A stretch of DNA of 64,000 nt from Cobetia sp. cqz5-12 (GTDB taxonomy: Bacteria; Pseudomonadota; Gammaproteobacteria; Pseudomonadales; Halomonadaceae). Positions 1 through 8,335 of the stretch are shown one piece after another. The stretch spans positions 620,001-684,000 of the forward strand of contig NZ_CP044522.1 in NCBI RefSeq assembly GCF_016495405.1, written 5' to 3'. The position numbers and the translations under genes were made by a program. The notes below the pieces were generated by a model that saw nothing but the letters and a program-made list of their open reading frames with translations, had not been told where the DNA came from and did not search any database. Numbering within the stretch: the first letter of the stretch is position 1; each line of letters begins with the position of its first letter.

Positions 1-833
1 GGGCGGTGGTCGACGCCGTACTCGACGCCGGTCTCGCGGGCGCGCACCAGACGCCTCTCACCCAGCGGGGCGTCGGCCTTGAGCAACCAGGTCTCGCTGG
101 TGTCCTTGGAGGCGGTCTCCAGAATCAGCCAGGCGCGTGAGCGGGTCTTGCCCATGCCGACCCAGAATTCGCTGTCTTCCTCGCGATAGAGCAGCGTCTC
201 GGCGCGGCTAGCGACATTCAGACACCAGATCTCGAAGGGGCGCTGGGTGTTGTCATAGCGCGTGAACAGCAGGTGCTGACCGTCCTCGGCCCATACCAGA
301 TCCGGCCCGATATCCTCCAGCAGACACTCGTCATCGTGACCGGCGTTGCGTGAGTCGCCATTCGTCGCGTTCAGTGTTGCAAGACGCAGGCTGAACACCT
401 CGTCGCCGCTGGTGTCCAGAGTCCATGCCAGTTGCTGTTCATCCGGGGAGATGGCCATCTCGCCCAGCTCGACGAAGTCGTGATGGCGCGACAGGCTCTG
501 CAGGTCCAGCAGGCATTCATGCTGGCGGGTATCGGCGGGGTCGGCACCGATCGCATGGCGCCACCAGACCGGATAGTCGGCGTCAGCGGCGGTCTCGCTC
601 CAATAGATGTAGTGATCCAGCGCCTCGGCCAGGCTTGAGACGGCCAGTTCGCGGCGCGCAAGATGGCCGTGATAGAGAGCATCGCTCAGCGGCGCGAGCG
701 GCGCGAACCAGCGATCGCTCTCGGCGTTGGCCGCCGTGAGAAAGGTGGTGACCTCTGGCGTGTCGCGTTCTTCAAGCCAGTGCCATTCGGGGTCATCGGC
801 ACGATAATGGCGCTGGACGGGGCTATCGGGCAT
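1..833 (-). CDS. ptrB: Oligopeptidase B / prolyl oligopeptidase family (S9A), N-terminal part, cut by window edge
   Basis: Cytoplasmic serine peptidase of the S9A family, which cleaves short peptides after basic residues (oligopeptidase B) or proline. Only the first ~277 codons are present, so the catalytic Ser-Asp-His domain lies outside the window. The visible part begins MPDSPVQRHYRADDPEWHWL and continues with an EERDTPEV segment, matching the DPYxWLE-DRDxPEV opening of PtrB proteins. It is followed by beta-propeller sequence (GEMAISPDEQQLAWTLDTSG, LLFTRYDNTQRPFEIW, FWVGMGKTRSRAW). The start is the ATG read from 833. Oligopeptidase B is preferred over prolyl endopeptidase because of the DNTQRPFEIW-type propeller blade, but without the catalytic half this is a family-level call. 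Confidence 0.8.
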   Translation of the reverse strand, partial: MPDSPVQRHYRADDPEWHWLEERDTPEVTTFLTAANAESDRWFAPLAPLSDALYHGHLARRELAVSSLAEALDHYIYWSETAADADYPVWWRHAIGADPADTRQHECLLDLQSLSRHHDFVELGEMAISPDEQQLAWTLDTSGDEVFSLRLATLNATNGDSRNAGHDDECLLEDIGPDLVWAEDGQHLLFTRYDNTQRPFEIWCLNVASRAETLLYREEDSEFWVGMGKTRSRAWLILETASKDTSETWLLKADAPLGERRLVRARETGVEYGVDHR

Positions 834-1101
834 GGCTACCTCGTGAAAGTCGGGTGCTCGAGTGTGTCGGGCGGGCATGGAGTGTAACATTGAGCCTGTC
901 CCACAGCGTGCGCAAGCCCTTGCCTCATGGGAGGCATCGCCGCCGTGAGAGATGAATGCGCAGCCTCTGGTGCCATACAGACGTGTGGCCCCGATGATGG
1001 GATGACTCGATGGCTGAACTGAGGTGCTGGGTGCTTCTGCACCCAACAGGCAACCCTCAGAATGTCAGTCTCGACAGGATGTTATGACAGGAGTGAAGGG
1101 C

Positions 1102-1626
1102 ATGATGATTTCCGATTCGCTGCCGCAGATGTGGCTGATCTATTTTGGCCTGGCAGCGGTAGTGCTGTTTACCGGCTATATGGCGGTGCGAATACTGCCG
1201 CGTTTTCTGCGCTGGATCCTCGTCGGCGGCATCGCCGGCATGATCGCCGTGCCGACCAGTTTTCACGTCACGGCCAGCGTCGCGGAAGATGCCTATACCG
1301 GCCTTGCGCCAGCCATCGTGGCCTTTGCCGTCAGCGTGGTACAGAAGGATGGCGGTGGCATGGCCTCGGCCTTCGGCATGCTGGTACTGGGCATCGGGGC
1401 GGGCGTGGTGCTGGGCCTGGTGATCTGGTGGCTGGGGCGCGGGCGTGAACAGCGTCGTCGCGCCGTCCAGCAGCGCCGTCAGCCTCATGCCCACGAGCAG
1501 GAGGATGAGGAAGTGGGCGAAGGCCACGCCGCTGGCGCCAGCTTGCGTAGCGAGAAACGTGGCACCCCGGCTCGTGCGTCGGCGCGTACCCGCGCAGGCC
1601 GTGACCGTCAGGAACCGTCGCTCTGA
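1102..1626 (+). CDS. Small inner-membrane protein of unknown function
   Basis: I do not recognise this protein. About 174 residues: three probable membrane segments (around LIYFGLAAVVLFTGYMAV, WILVGGIAGMIAVP and FGMLVLGIGAGVVLGLVIWW) are followed by a charged, low-complexity tail rich in R, E, Q and H (roughly the last 60 residues) that is probably cytoplasmic and disordered. ATG 1102 is chosen because AGGAG at 1089-1093 lies 8 bases before it; an in-frame ATG at 1084 would put that motif inside the gene. The next gene, a VWA protein, starts 60 bases downstream on the same strand, so the two may be cotranscribed. The hydrophobic and codon pattern looks real, but no function can be given. Confidence 0.7.
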   Translation: MMISDSLPQMWLIYFGLAAVVLFTGYMAVRILPRFLRWILVGGIAGMIAVPTSFHVTASVAEDAYTGLAPAIVAFAVSVVQKDGGGMASAFGMLVLGIGAGVVLGLVIWWLGRGREQRRRAVQQRRQPHAHEQEDEEVGEGHAAGASLRSEKRGTPARASARTRAGRDRQEPSL

Positions 1627-1686
1627 TCGAGCGTCGTTCGATCAGCGCCAGCTGTGCATTGTCCTAGCGTGGACTAAGGATCTGTC

Positions 1687-3873
1687 ATGCCCCGTGATGT
1701 AGCTGTCACTTCATCTCATGAGCCAGCCTGTTCATCAGGGCTTGCGTCCGGCTCTTCATCCGGCCCTCTATCGAAAGTTGCGGGGGCGCGCTGGTTGGCT
1801 GCTCTGATGCTGGCGGGCATCAGTCTCGCGTCGCCCTCGGCCTTCGCCGAGCAGGCATTGTCAGCGGATAACGCCTCGGCCAGCGAGCCGATGAGTGGGT
1901 CGGTAAGTGGGCCGGTAGATGAGTCGCCAAGCGAGCAGGCTGAGCAGATGCCGTTTGTGGCCCGGGATGTCGCGAGTGACGCGGTCGCCGTGGGTGGCTC
2001 GGCGCGCGACATTGCGCCTGACCTGCGCATGGCGATCGATGTCTCCGGCAGCATGAAGCACAACGACCCGACCAATCTGCGCGCCAGTGCGCTGGACCTG
2101 CTGGTCACCTTGCTGCCGGAGCGCTCGCGTGCGGGGCTGTGGGGCTTCGGTGAGCAGGTACAGCCCCTGCTGGCACTGGGCGCGGTCGATGCGGGCTGGA
2201 AGCAGGCGGCCCGCGGGCTGGAAGGGCGGCTTGACGATTACGAGCAGTACACCGATCTCGAGGCGGGTCTGCGTGCCGCCGCCGAAGGCGCCGATGCGAG
2301 CATCGATGGCCAGGGGCCGCGTCAGATCATTCTGCTCTCCGATGGCATGGTCGACCTGCGTGAGCCGAGCAGCGAGAAGGCCGCCTCGGATAGCGCCTCA
2401 CGTCAGCGCATCACCGATGAACTGACGCCACAGCTTGCTGCGCACAACATCACGGTGCATACCGTCGCGCTGTCGCGCAATGCCGATATCGATCTGCTGC
2501 AGCAGGTCGCCGATGGCACCGGTGGGCTGGCGACGGTCGCCGAGACCCCGGAAGATCTGCTGCGTGCCTTCCTCGGGGCGCTCGACCGAATCGTGCCCGG
2601 CGAGCTGGTGCCGCTCGAGGACAAGCGCTTCACCATCGATGGCAGCGTCGAGGAATTCACGGCGCTGGTCTTCCACGGCCCCGATGACAGCGCACCGGTG
2701 TTGATCGCGCCGGATGGCCAGCGCTATTCGCTGGCCGACAAGGCCTCGTTGCCCGAGGGTGTGCGCTGGGAACATCAACCGCGCTATGACCTGATCACCG
2801 TGACCGATCCCGAGGCCGGGCAGTGGCGTATCGAAGGGCAGGTGGGCGTCGATAGCCGTATCACCGTGGTGTCAGACCTGGCGCTGGTATCGCGCCCGCT
2901 GCCCGCCACGCTGTATCGCGGCTTTGGCTATTCTCTCGCGGCTTCGCTGGTCGACGGCGCACGCGATGTCGCCGAGCAGGATTTCCTGGCGACGCTGGAC
3001 GGCAATGCACGTCTGGTGCCGGAAAACGAGGGTGGCGCGGATGCCAAGGAAGAGAGCGCAGCACGTTCAGCCGGCATGGCAGCAGACACGGGTGTCGTGA
3101 CCACCGCCCAGCAGCGCGGCCTTGAGCGTGACGGCGCAGAGTTCAGCGTCAACATGCCGCCGCCGCAGCAGCTGGGTGGCGCTCGCCTGACGCTGACCAT
3201 CAAGGGGCAGCGCGACGGCGCGCCCTTTGCGCGTCAGTTGAGCCAGCGCACCAGCGTGGTCGACCCGCTGCTGGTCGAGCCTATCGGTGGCAATGCGCAG
3301 AATGCGACGCCGCCGAGCGCGCTGGAGGTCAGCGCGCGCCATCCTCTGCTCAACACCGCCAATACCCAGCTGGACGCGACGCTGCAGGGCGAGCCGTTGA
3401 GCGTGGCGGAAGCGGGCGAGACTCGCTGGCGTATCGAACTGCCGCCGCTGGAGCGTGACGTCAGTGCCGATGTGCAGATCAGTGCACGCATCGCGCTGGG
3501 CGGGAGTTCGCGGGTGATCGACCTGGCGCCCTATACCCTCAACGAGAATGCGGCGCGGCGTGCCGCCAATCTGGACCGCTCACCCATCGAGGGTGAGTCA
3601 TTCGGTGAGATTCAGGGCCTGGATCAGGCGGTGGAGGAGAAGGAAGACCTCAATGACCTGCTGATGAAGGGTCGCCTGCCCATCGACAAGGTGCCTGCGT
3701 TGATCAGTCAGTGGTTCGAAGGGGCTTCGGACTTTGCCCAACGTGAGGCAGAATCACCGCAAAGCCGCATGATCGCTTACGTTGTGGCCGGTGTGATCGG
3801 CCTGCTGGTAGTGATCATGTTGGTGCGTCGCATGACGCGCAAGCCGACTCAGCGGGAGGAACCCCATGTGTGA
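1687..3873 (+). CDS. Membrane-anchored von Willebrand factor A domain protein
   Basis: 728-residue envelope protein. An N-terminal hydrophobic stretch (about residues 36-55, WLAALMLAGISLASPSAFAE) looks like a signal peptide behind an unusually long ~35-residue leader, so the true start may be further in. A VWA domain follows (about 112-300), with a MIDAS motif DVSGSMKHNDP at 118-128 and LLSDGMVDL further on. Then come beta-rich regions (about 310-640) and a C-terminal membrane helix (about 695-716, MIAYVVAGVIGLLVVIMLVR) with a short basic tail. This resembles the gammaproteobacterial VWA proteins with a DVSGSMK-NDP motif. VWA domains usually mediate metal-dependent protein binding; the ligand is unknown. 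The last 8 bases overlap the next gene's start, so translational coupling is likely. Confidence 0.85.
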   Translation: MPRDVAVTSSHEPACSSGLASGSSSGPLSKVAGARWLAALMLAGISLASPSAFAEQALSADNASASEPMSGSVSGPVDESPSEQAEQMPFVARDVASDAVAVGGSARDIAPDLRMAIDVSGSMKHNDPTNLRASALDLLVTLLPERSRAGLWGFGEQVQPLLALGAVDAGWKQAARGLEGRLDDYEQYTDLEAGLRAAAEGADASIDGQGPRQIILLSDGMVDLREPSSEKAASDSASRQRITDELTPQLAAHNITVHTVALSRNADIDLLQQVADGTGGLATVAETPEDLLRAFLGALDRIVPGELVPLEDKRFTIDGSVEEFTALVFHGPDDSAPVLIAPDGQRYSLADKASLPEGVRWEHQPRYDLITVTDPEAGQWRIEGQVGVDSRITVVSDLALVSRPLPATLYRGFGYSLAASLVDGARDVAEQDFLATLDGNARLVPENEGGADAKEESAARSAGMAADTGVVTTAQQRGLERDGAEFSVNMPPPQQLGGARLTLTIKGQRDGAPFARQLSQRTSVVDPLLVEPIGGNAQNATPPSALEVSARHPLLNTANTQLDATLQGEPLSVAEAGETRWRIELPPLERDVSADVQISARIALGGSSRVIDLAPYTLNENAARRAANLDRSPIEGESFGEIQGLDQAVEEKEDLNDLLMKGRLPIDKVPALISQWFEGASDFAQREAESPQSRMIAYVVAGVIGLLVVIMLVRRMTRKPTQREEPHV

Positions 3874-4753
3874 ACTGCTCGGCATGAGTGCCAATGTGCC
3901 GACCGATATCTGCTTCAGCTTCGCCGGTTTTCTGCAGCGAGGCGGTGGTACTGGTCCGCACCGCGATGGCTGGGGAATCGCCTTCTATGAAGAGGGCGGT
4001 TATCGCGAATTCCGTGACCCGCATCCGTCGGTGGATTCGCCCATCGCGCGCATGATTCTCGACTATCCGATCAAGTCGCAGATGGTCATCAGCCATATTC
4101 GCCAGGCCAATGTCGGCCAGGTGACACTGGCCAATACTCACCCGTTCACGCGCGAGCTGTGGGGCCGGCAGTGGTGCTATGCCCATAATGGTCAGCTGGC
4201 GGACTGGCAGGCACTGCCCCTGCCGTACTATCGCCCGGTCGGCAGCACGGACAGCGAGCACGCCGCCTGTTTCCTGCTCGGTGAGATCCGGAGGGCCTTC
4301 CCGGAACCGCCCTCTCGTTGTGAAGACCTGTGGCGGCATCTGCACGCCCAGTGCGAGCGTCTGCGCGGGCTTGGCGTCTTCAATCTGCTGCTCTCCGATG
4401 GCGTGCATCTCTACGCCTACTGCTCCACCAAGCTGGCGCACATCACGCGCCGCGCGCCTTTCGGGCAGGCGAGCCTGACTGACTTCGAGATGAGCGTCGA
4501 CTTCCAGCAGCACACCACCGATGCCGATGTGGTCTCGGTGATCGCCACTGATCCGCTGACCGACAACGAGCAGTGGCAGCGCCTGCTGCCGGGGCAGTTG
4601 GTCGTGTTCCGCGAAGGTGAGCTGGTCGCCAGTCTTGGCGGTGAGTTGCCGCTGAGCCAGGAAGAGCAGGAGCAATCCGAGAGCGGGGCGGTCGATCGCA
4701 CCTCCACCTCGCGCCGCAAGCCGGATTGGCTGGCTTCTGACTTGAGCTGCTGA
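3866..4753 (+). CDS. yafJ: Class II glutamine amidotransferase, YafJ type
   Basis: Ntn-hydrolase of 295 residues whose N-terminal Met would be removed to expose Cys2 as the nucleophile (MCELLGMSANVPTD). Class II amidotransferase signatures follow: GPHRDGWGIAFY near residues 31-42, SHIRQAN, NTHPF and YAHNGQL. No synthase domain is fused, as in stand-alone E. coli YafJ (about 255 residues); this copy has a longer C-terminus. Its substrate is not known. The start ATG overlaps the stop of the VWA gene (ATGTGTGA), which is direct sequence evidence for translational coupling and suggests a joint role. A strong hairpin at 4808-4839 ends the unit. Confidence 0.9.
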   Translation: MCELLGMSANVPTDICFSFAGFLQRGGGTGPHRDGWGIAFYEEGGYREFRDPHPSVDSPIARMILDYPIKSQMVISHIRQANVGQVTLANTHPFTRELWGRQWCYAHNGQLADWQALPLPYYRPVGSTDSEHAACFLLGEIRRAFPEPPSRCEDLWRHLHAQCERLRGLGVFNLLLSDGVHLYAYCSTKLAHITRRAPFGQASLTDFEMSVDFQQHTTDADVVSVIATDPLTDNEQWQRLLPGQLVVFREGELVASLGGELPLSQEEQEQSESGAVDRTSTSRRKPDWLASDLSC

Positions 4754-4807
4754 CGTTTGGCTGAGTCGCTGACGCTGAGTGACGGAGAAAGAGCTTGAAT
4801 GCCAGAC

Positions 4808-4839
4808 ACACGAAGGGCCGCGATTGCGGCCCTTCGTGT
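4808..4839. terminator. Bidirectional terminator between yafJ and cysK
   Basis: Fourteen-base-pair inverted repeat (ACACGAAGGGCCGC / GCGGCCCTTCGTGT) with a 4-base loop in the 118-base gap between convergent genes. The flanking T content is modest in both directions. Confidence 0.8.
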
Positions 4840-4870
4840 TTGAGGCTGTTGTCTGGTCTGCGTGTGAGAC

Positions 4871-5836
4871 TCAACCTTCGACGTCGTCGAACATGCCGGC
4901 GAACATCGGCGAGGACAGGTAGCGCTCGCCGCTGTCCGGCAGGATGACGACGATGGACTTGTCGGCGTAGGCGGGGTCTTCTGCCAGACGCAGTGCCGCG
5001 GTCATCGCCGCACCGCAGGAGATGCCGCACATGATGCCTTCTTCCTGCATGATGCGACGCGCCATGGCCATGGCGTCTTCACTGGCGACGGGCTCGACGC
5101 GGTCAATCAGCGTCAGGTCCAGGTTGTCGGGAATGAAGTTGGCGCCGATGCCCTGGATCTTGTGCGGGGCTGGCGTGATCGATTCGCCCTGCATGCGCTG
5201 GGTGATGATGGCGGATTCCGCCGGCTCCACCGCCACGGCTTCGAGTGACTGGCCGCGTACCGTCTTGAAGTAGCGGGCGATGCCACTGATGGTGCCGCCG
5301 GTACCGACGCCCGCGACCAGCACGTCCATCTCGCCATCCAGCGCGTCCCACAGCTCCGGGCCGGTGGTCTCTTCGTGGATGCGCGGGTTGGCCGGGTTGG
5401 AGAACTGCTGCGGCAGGAAGTAGCGTTCCGGCTCGGCCTTCTGCAGCTCGCAGGCCTTGTCGATGGCGCCCTGCATGCCCTTGGCCGGATCGGTCAGCAC
5501 CAGGTTGGCGCCGAGGGACTTCAGCACCTTGCGGCGCTCCATGCTCATCGAGGAAGGCATGGTCAGGGTGACGGGGTAGCCACGCGCCGCGCCGACGAAG
5601 GCCAGTGCGATACCGGTGTTGCCGGAGGTCGGCTCGATGATCTCCATGCCCGGCTTGAGTGCGCCGCGCTCTTCGGCGTCCCACACCATGCTGGCACCGA
5701 TACGGCACTTGACCGAGAACGCCGGGTTGCGGGCTTCCACCTTGGCATACAGGCGTGGATGGCTGCTGAGGCGGTTGATCTTGACCAGCGGTGTATTGCC
5801 GATGGCTTGCGAGTTGTCCTGATAGATCTTGGCCAT
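4871..5836 (-). CDS. cysK: Cysteine synthase A (O-acetylserine sulfhydrylase)
   Basis: PLP enzyme converting O-acetylserine and sulfide to cysteine, the last step of sulfur assimilation. 321 residues, close to the E. coli length of 323. Visible hallmarks are [12 protein letters not shown] at the N-terminus, the PLP lysine in FSVKCRIG (Lys43), the [12 protein letters not shown] phosphate-binding loop and [10 protein letters not shown]. The SVKCRIG form and overall match favour CysK over CysM. The ATG at 5836 is chosen because MAKIYQDNS is the conserved family start and a purine-rich AGAGGAC sequence precedes it; in-frame codons further upstream have no family match. The CysB regulator and a CysH-like gene lie about 29 kb away in the same window. 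Confidence 0.96.
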   Translation of the reverse strand: MAKIYQDNSQAIGNTPLVKINRLSSHPRLYAKVEARNPAFSVKCRIGASMVWDAEERGALKPGMEIIEPTSGNTGIALAFVGAARGYPVTLTMPSSMSMERRKVLKSLGANLVLTDPAKGMQGAIDKACELQKAEPERYFLPQQFSNPANPRIHEETTGPELWDALDGEMDVLVAGVGTGGTISGIARYFKTVRGQSLEAVAVEPAESAIITQRMQGESITPAPHKIQGIGANFIPDNLDLTLIDRVEPVASEDAMAMARRIMQEEGIMCGISCGAAMTAALRLAEDPAYADKSIVVILPDSGERYLSSPMFAGMFDDVEG

Positions 5837-6354
5837 GCGAGGTCCTCTGGATATCTGGCGGCTAGACAGCGAGCAGGCCCGCTGCTTGAGTGAAGTGATG
5901 ACGCTCAGCAGCGGCTGTCGCGACTGTATGAGCATAAGGTTAAGGGCTAGCCTGGCGCGACTCAAAGGCCTGAAGCGCATAACGACATGGCAAGGTTGCC
6001 AGTCGCGGTCAGCCTCTGACCAAGGTCGTACAAGAGTAGTGATCTGATTTGACGAGACTTTTCAGGATGTGAACGATGGTTTCAATCGGTTGTTTTACAT
6101 CGTTGGCCTGACTGGTTAAGGTGAAGCGCGGCGGCGCTGGAGGTTCTTGCCGGGGTGTCGTCGGTGCATTGCAGCACCTGCACGCACTTTGTCGCGCCGT
6201 CCTTTTCCCATCACGCCGCCATTCATGTCATTGTTCACATGTGGGCGTGACGCCCTGATAACAACAAGTGCTGAATTCTCGCCTGTGGCTGTCAGTGAAA
6301 GACTCCGCGCCCGGCCACGATCCAGCAGACGAATGCAGTCATGGAGCCCAAGCC
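5837..6354. other. Intergenic region between divergent cysK and fadD
   Basis: About 518 bases with no convincing gene. It should hold the promoters of both divergent genes. A weak promoter-like TTGACG lies near 6048, but no good -10 follows. I could not find a PsrA-type CAAAC-GTTTG box here. An open frame from GTG 6268 runs into fadD but has no ribosome site and no family similarity. Confidence 0.5.
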
Positions 6355-8115
6355 ATGCATGATGCCAATCCTGCCAACGCCTCGGCAGACCCGGAAGCCG
6401 ACAAGGCGTCTGATCACGCTGGCCCCGTGCCCGGGGACGCCAGCCTGATCGTCAGTGGTGAGCCGTTGTCCGGCCTCGAGGATTACCCCTCGATTCTCGA
6501 GGTCTTCGAGGCCAGCTGCGCCAACTATGCCAGCCGTCCGGCCTTCAGCTGCATGGACAAGACGCTCAGCTACGCCGATGTGGACCGCCTGTCGCGCAAT
6601 TTCGCCGCCTGGCTGGAACACGAGGCCGGCCTTGAGCCCGGGGATCGCATCGCCATCCAGCTGCCGAATCTGCTGCAGTTCCCGGTGGCCGTGTTCGGCG
6701 CGCTGCGCGCCGGTCTGGTGGTGGTCAACACCAACCCGCTCTATACCGAGCGCGAGATGCAGCACCAGTTCCATGACTCCGGCGCCCGCGCCATCGTGAT
6801 TCTGGCCAACATGGCGGACAAGCTCGAGAAGGTGCTCAAGCGCACGTCCATCGAGGAGGTCATCATCACCGAGATCGGTGACCTGCATGACTTTCCCAAG
6901 CGCCCGCTGATCAATCTGGCGGTGCGCTACGTCAAGAAGATGGTGCCGAAGTACCACCTGCCTGACGCCCACTCGCTGCGCAGCGTGCTCAAGCGCGGCG
7001 CGGGGCTCTCGCACACACGTGTCACGCGTCAGCCCGAGGACATCGCCGCGTTGCAGTACACCGGCGGCACCACCGGGGTTGCCAAGGGCACCATGCTGAC
7101 CCACCGCAATCTGGTCGCCAACATGCTGCAGGCGCGCGGCGTGATCAGTGATGTGCTCAATGAAGGCCAGGAGGTGCTGATCGCGCCGCTGCCGGTCTAC
7201 CACATTTATACCTTCACGGTGAATTGTCTCTACAGCATGGAGAGTGGCAACCACAGCGTGCTGATCACCAATCCGCGTGACATCGATGGTTTCATCAAGA
7301 CGCTGGCCAGGACACCGTTCACCGCCTTCGTCGGCCTCAACACGCTGTTCTCGGCGCTGTGTCAGCGTGATGACTTCAAGGCGCTGGACTTCTCCAGCCT
7401 CAAGCTGACCATCTCCGGCGGCATGGCCCTGACGCGCAGCGCAGCTGAACGCTGGGAAGCCGTCACTGGCTGCCCGATCGCCGAGGGCTACGGCATGACC
7501 GAGACCTCGCCCATCGTCAGCTTCAATCCGCCGCGCGAGCTGCAGCTGGGCACCATCGGCAAGCCGGTGCCGGGCACCGAGCTCAAGGTGGTGGACGCGG
7601 ATGGCGTGACGCTGGGGCGTGATGCGCCGGGTGAGTTGTGCGTGCGCGGCCCCCAGGTGATGAAGGGCTACTGGCAGCGTGACGATGCCACGCGTGAGGC
7701 GATGGATGATGAGGGCTTCATCCGCACCGGCGATATCGCGGTCATCCAGCAGGACGATTTCGTGCGCATCGTCGATCGCAAGAAGGACATGATCATCGTC
7801 TCAGGCTTCAATGTGTTCCCCAACGAGATCGAGGACGTGGTCAGCGGGCATCCGGATATCGTCGAGGCCGCAGCCGTGGGCGTGCCGGACGAGCAGAGCG
7901 GCGAGGCGATCAAGCTGTTCGTCGTGTCCAGCAACCCGGATCTGGATCGCGACAGCCTGCGCAGCTGGTGCAAGGAGCAGCTGACCGGCTACAAGGTGCC
8001 GCGCTTCGTCGAATTCCGCGACGAACTGCCCAAGACCAATGTCGGCAAGGTGCTGCGTCGTGAGCTGCGCGACAGCGAAGAGAGCGCTGGCAATACGCCG
8101 GTACGCGAGCACTGA
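6355..8115 (+). CDS. fadD: Long-chain fatty acid-CoA ligase
   Basis: Adenylate-forming enzyme that activates imported long-chain fatty acids to acyl-CoA for beta-oxidation, acting at the inner face of the membrane. 586 residues. Motifs: the ATP/AMP P-loop YTGGTTGVAKGTMLTHRN near residue 235, GYGMTETSP, the hinge region DIAVIQQDDFVRIVDRKKDMI and the C-terminal catalytic lysine region LPKTNVGKVLRREL. The ATG at 6355 has GGAG at 6343-6346, 8 bases upstream. About 35 extra residues precede the usual start of FadD similarity. The gene stands alone and is followed by a terminator at 8194-8223. Cofunction with the acyl-CoA genes at 24-31 kb is an inference. Confidence 0.94.
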   Translation: MHDANPANASADPEADKASDHAGPVPGDASLIVSGEPLSGLEDYPSILEVFEASCANYASRPAFSCMDKTLSYADVDRLSRNFAAWLEHEAGLEPGDRIAIQLPNLLQFPVAVFGALRAGLVVVNTNPLYTEREMQHQFHDSGARAIVILANMADKLEKVLKRTSIEEVIITEIGDLHDFPKRPLINLAVRYVKKMVPKYHLPDAHSLRSVLKRGAGLSHTRVTRQPEDIAALQYTGGTTGVAKGTMLTHRNLVANMLQARGVISDVLNEGQEVLIAPLPVYHIYTFTVNCLYSMESGNHSVLITNPRDIDGFIKTLARTPFTAFVGLNTLFSALCQRDDFKALDFSSLKLTISGGMALTRSAAERWEAVTGCPIAEGYGMTETSPIVSFNPPRELQLGTIGKPVPGTELKVVDADGVTLGRDAPGELCVRGPQVMKGYWQRDDATREAMDDEGFIRTGDIAVIQQDDFVRIVDRKKDMIIVSGFNVFPNEIEDVVSGHPDIVEAAAVGVPDEQSGEAIKLFVVSSNPDLDRDSLRSWCKEQLTGYKVPRFVEFRDELPKTNVGKVLRRELRDSEESAGNTPVREH

Positions 8116-8193
8116 GGGCAGCGCTGAGCCGGCGGCGTGGCAGGGGACAAGCGCCGCCAAGGTTGGGCGCGGCTACATGCAGGGCTACAATGG

Positions 8194-8223
8194 ACGGCCC
8201 GTCACTTGCTGACGGGCCGTTTT
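8194..8223 (+). terminator. Rho-independent terminator after fadD
   Basis: Eleven-base-pair stem (ACGGCCCGTCA / TGACGGGCCGT) with a CTTGC loop, followed by TTT. It separates fadD from hrpA and argues against any hrpA start upstream of about 8225. Confidence 0.85.
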
Positions 8224-8335
8224 GTCATTCAGGCCTCATGGATTGCTGCCCAGTGCAGGCGAGCGTGAGGCTGAATTCCCGAGAGTTTCCGGCTGCGCGC
8301 CTGGCGTGTGGTCGCTGGTTGAGAAGAGGCAGTCC

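Noticed and set aside
6048..6080. Promoter-like TTGACG upstream of fadD
   Set aside because: No acceptable -10 hexamer at the right spacing.
6268..6354. GTG-initiated N-terminal extension of fadD
   Set aside because: No ribosome site and no similarity; ATG 6355 has a well-spaced GGAG.
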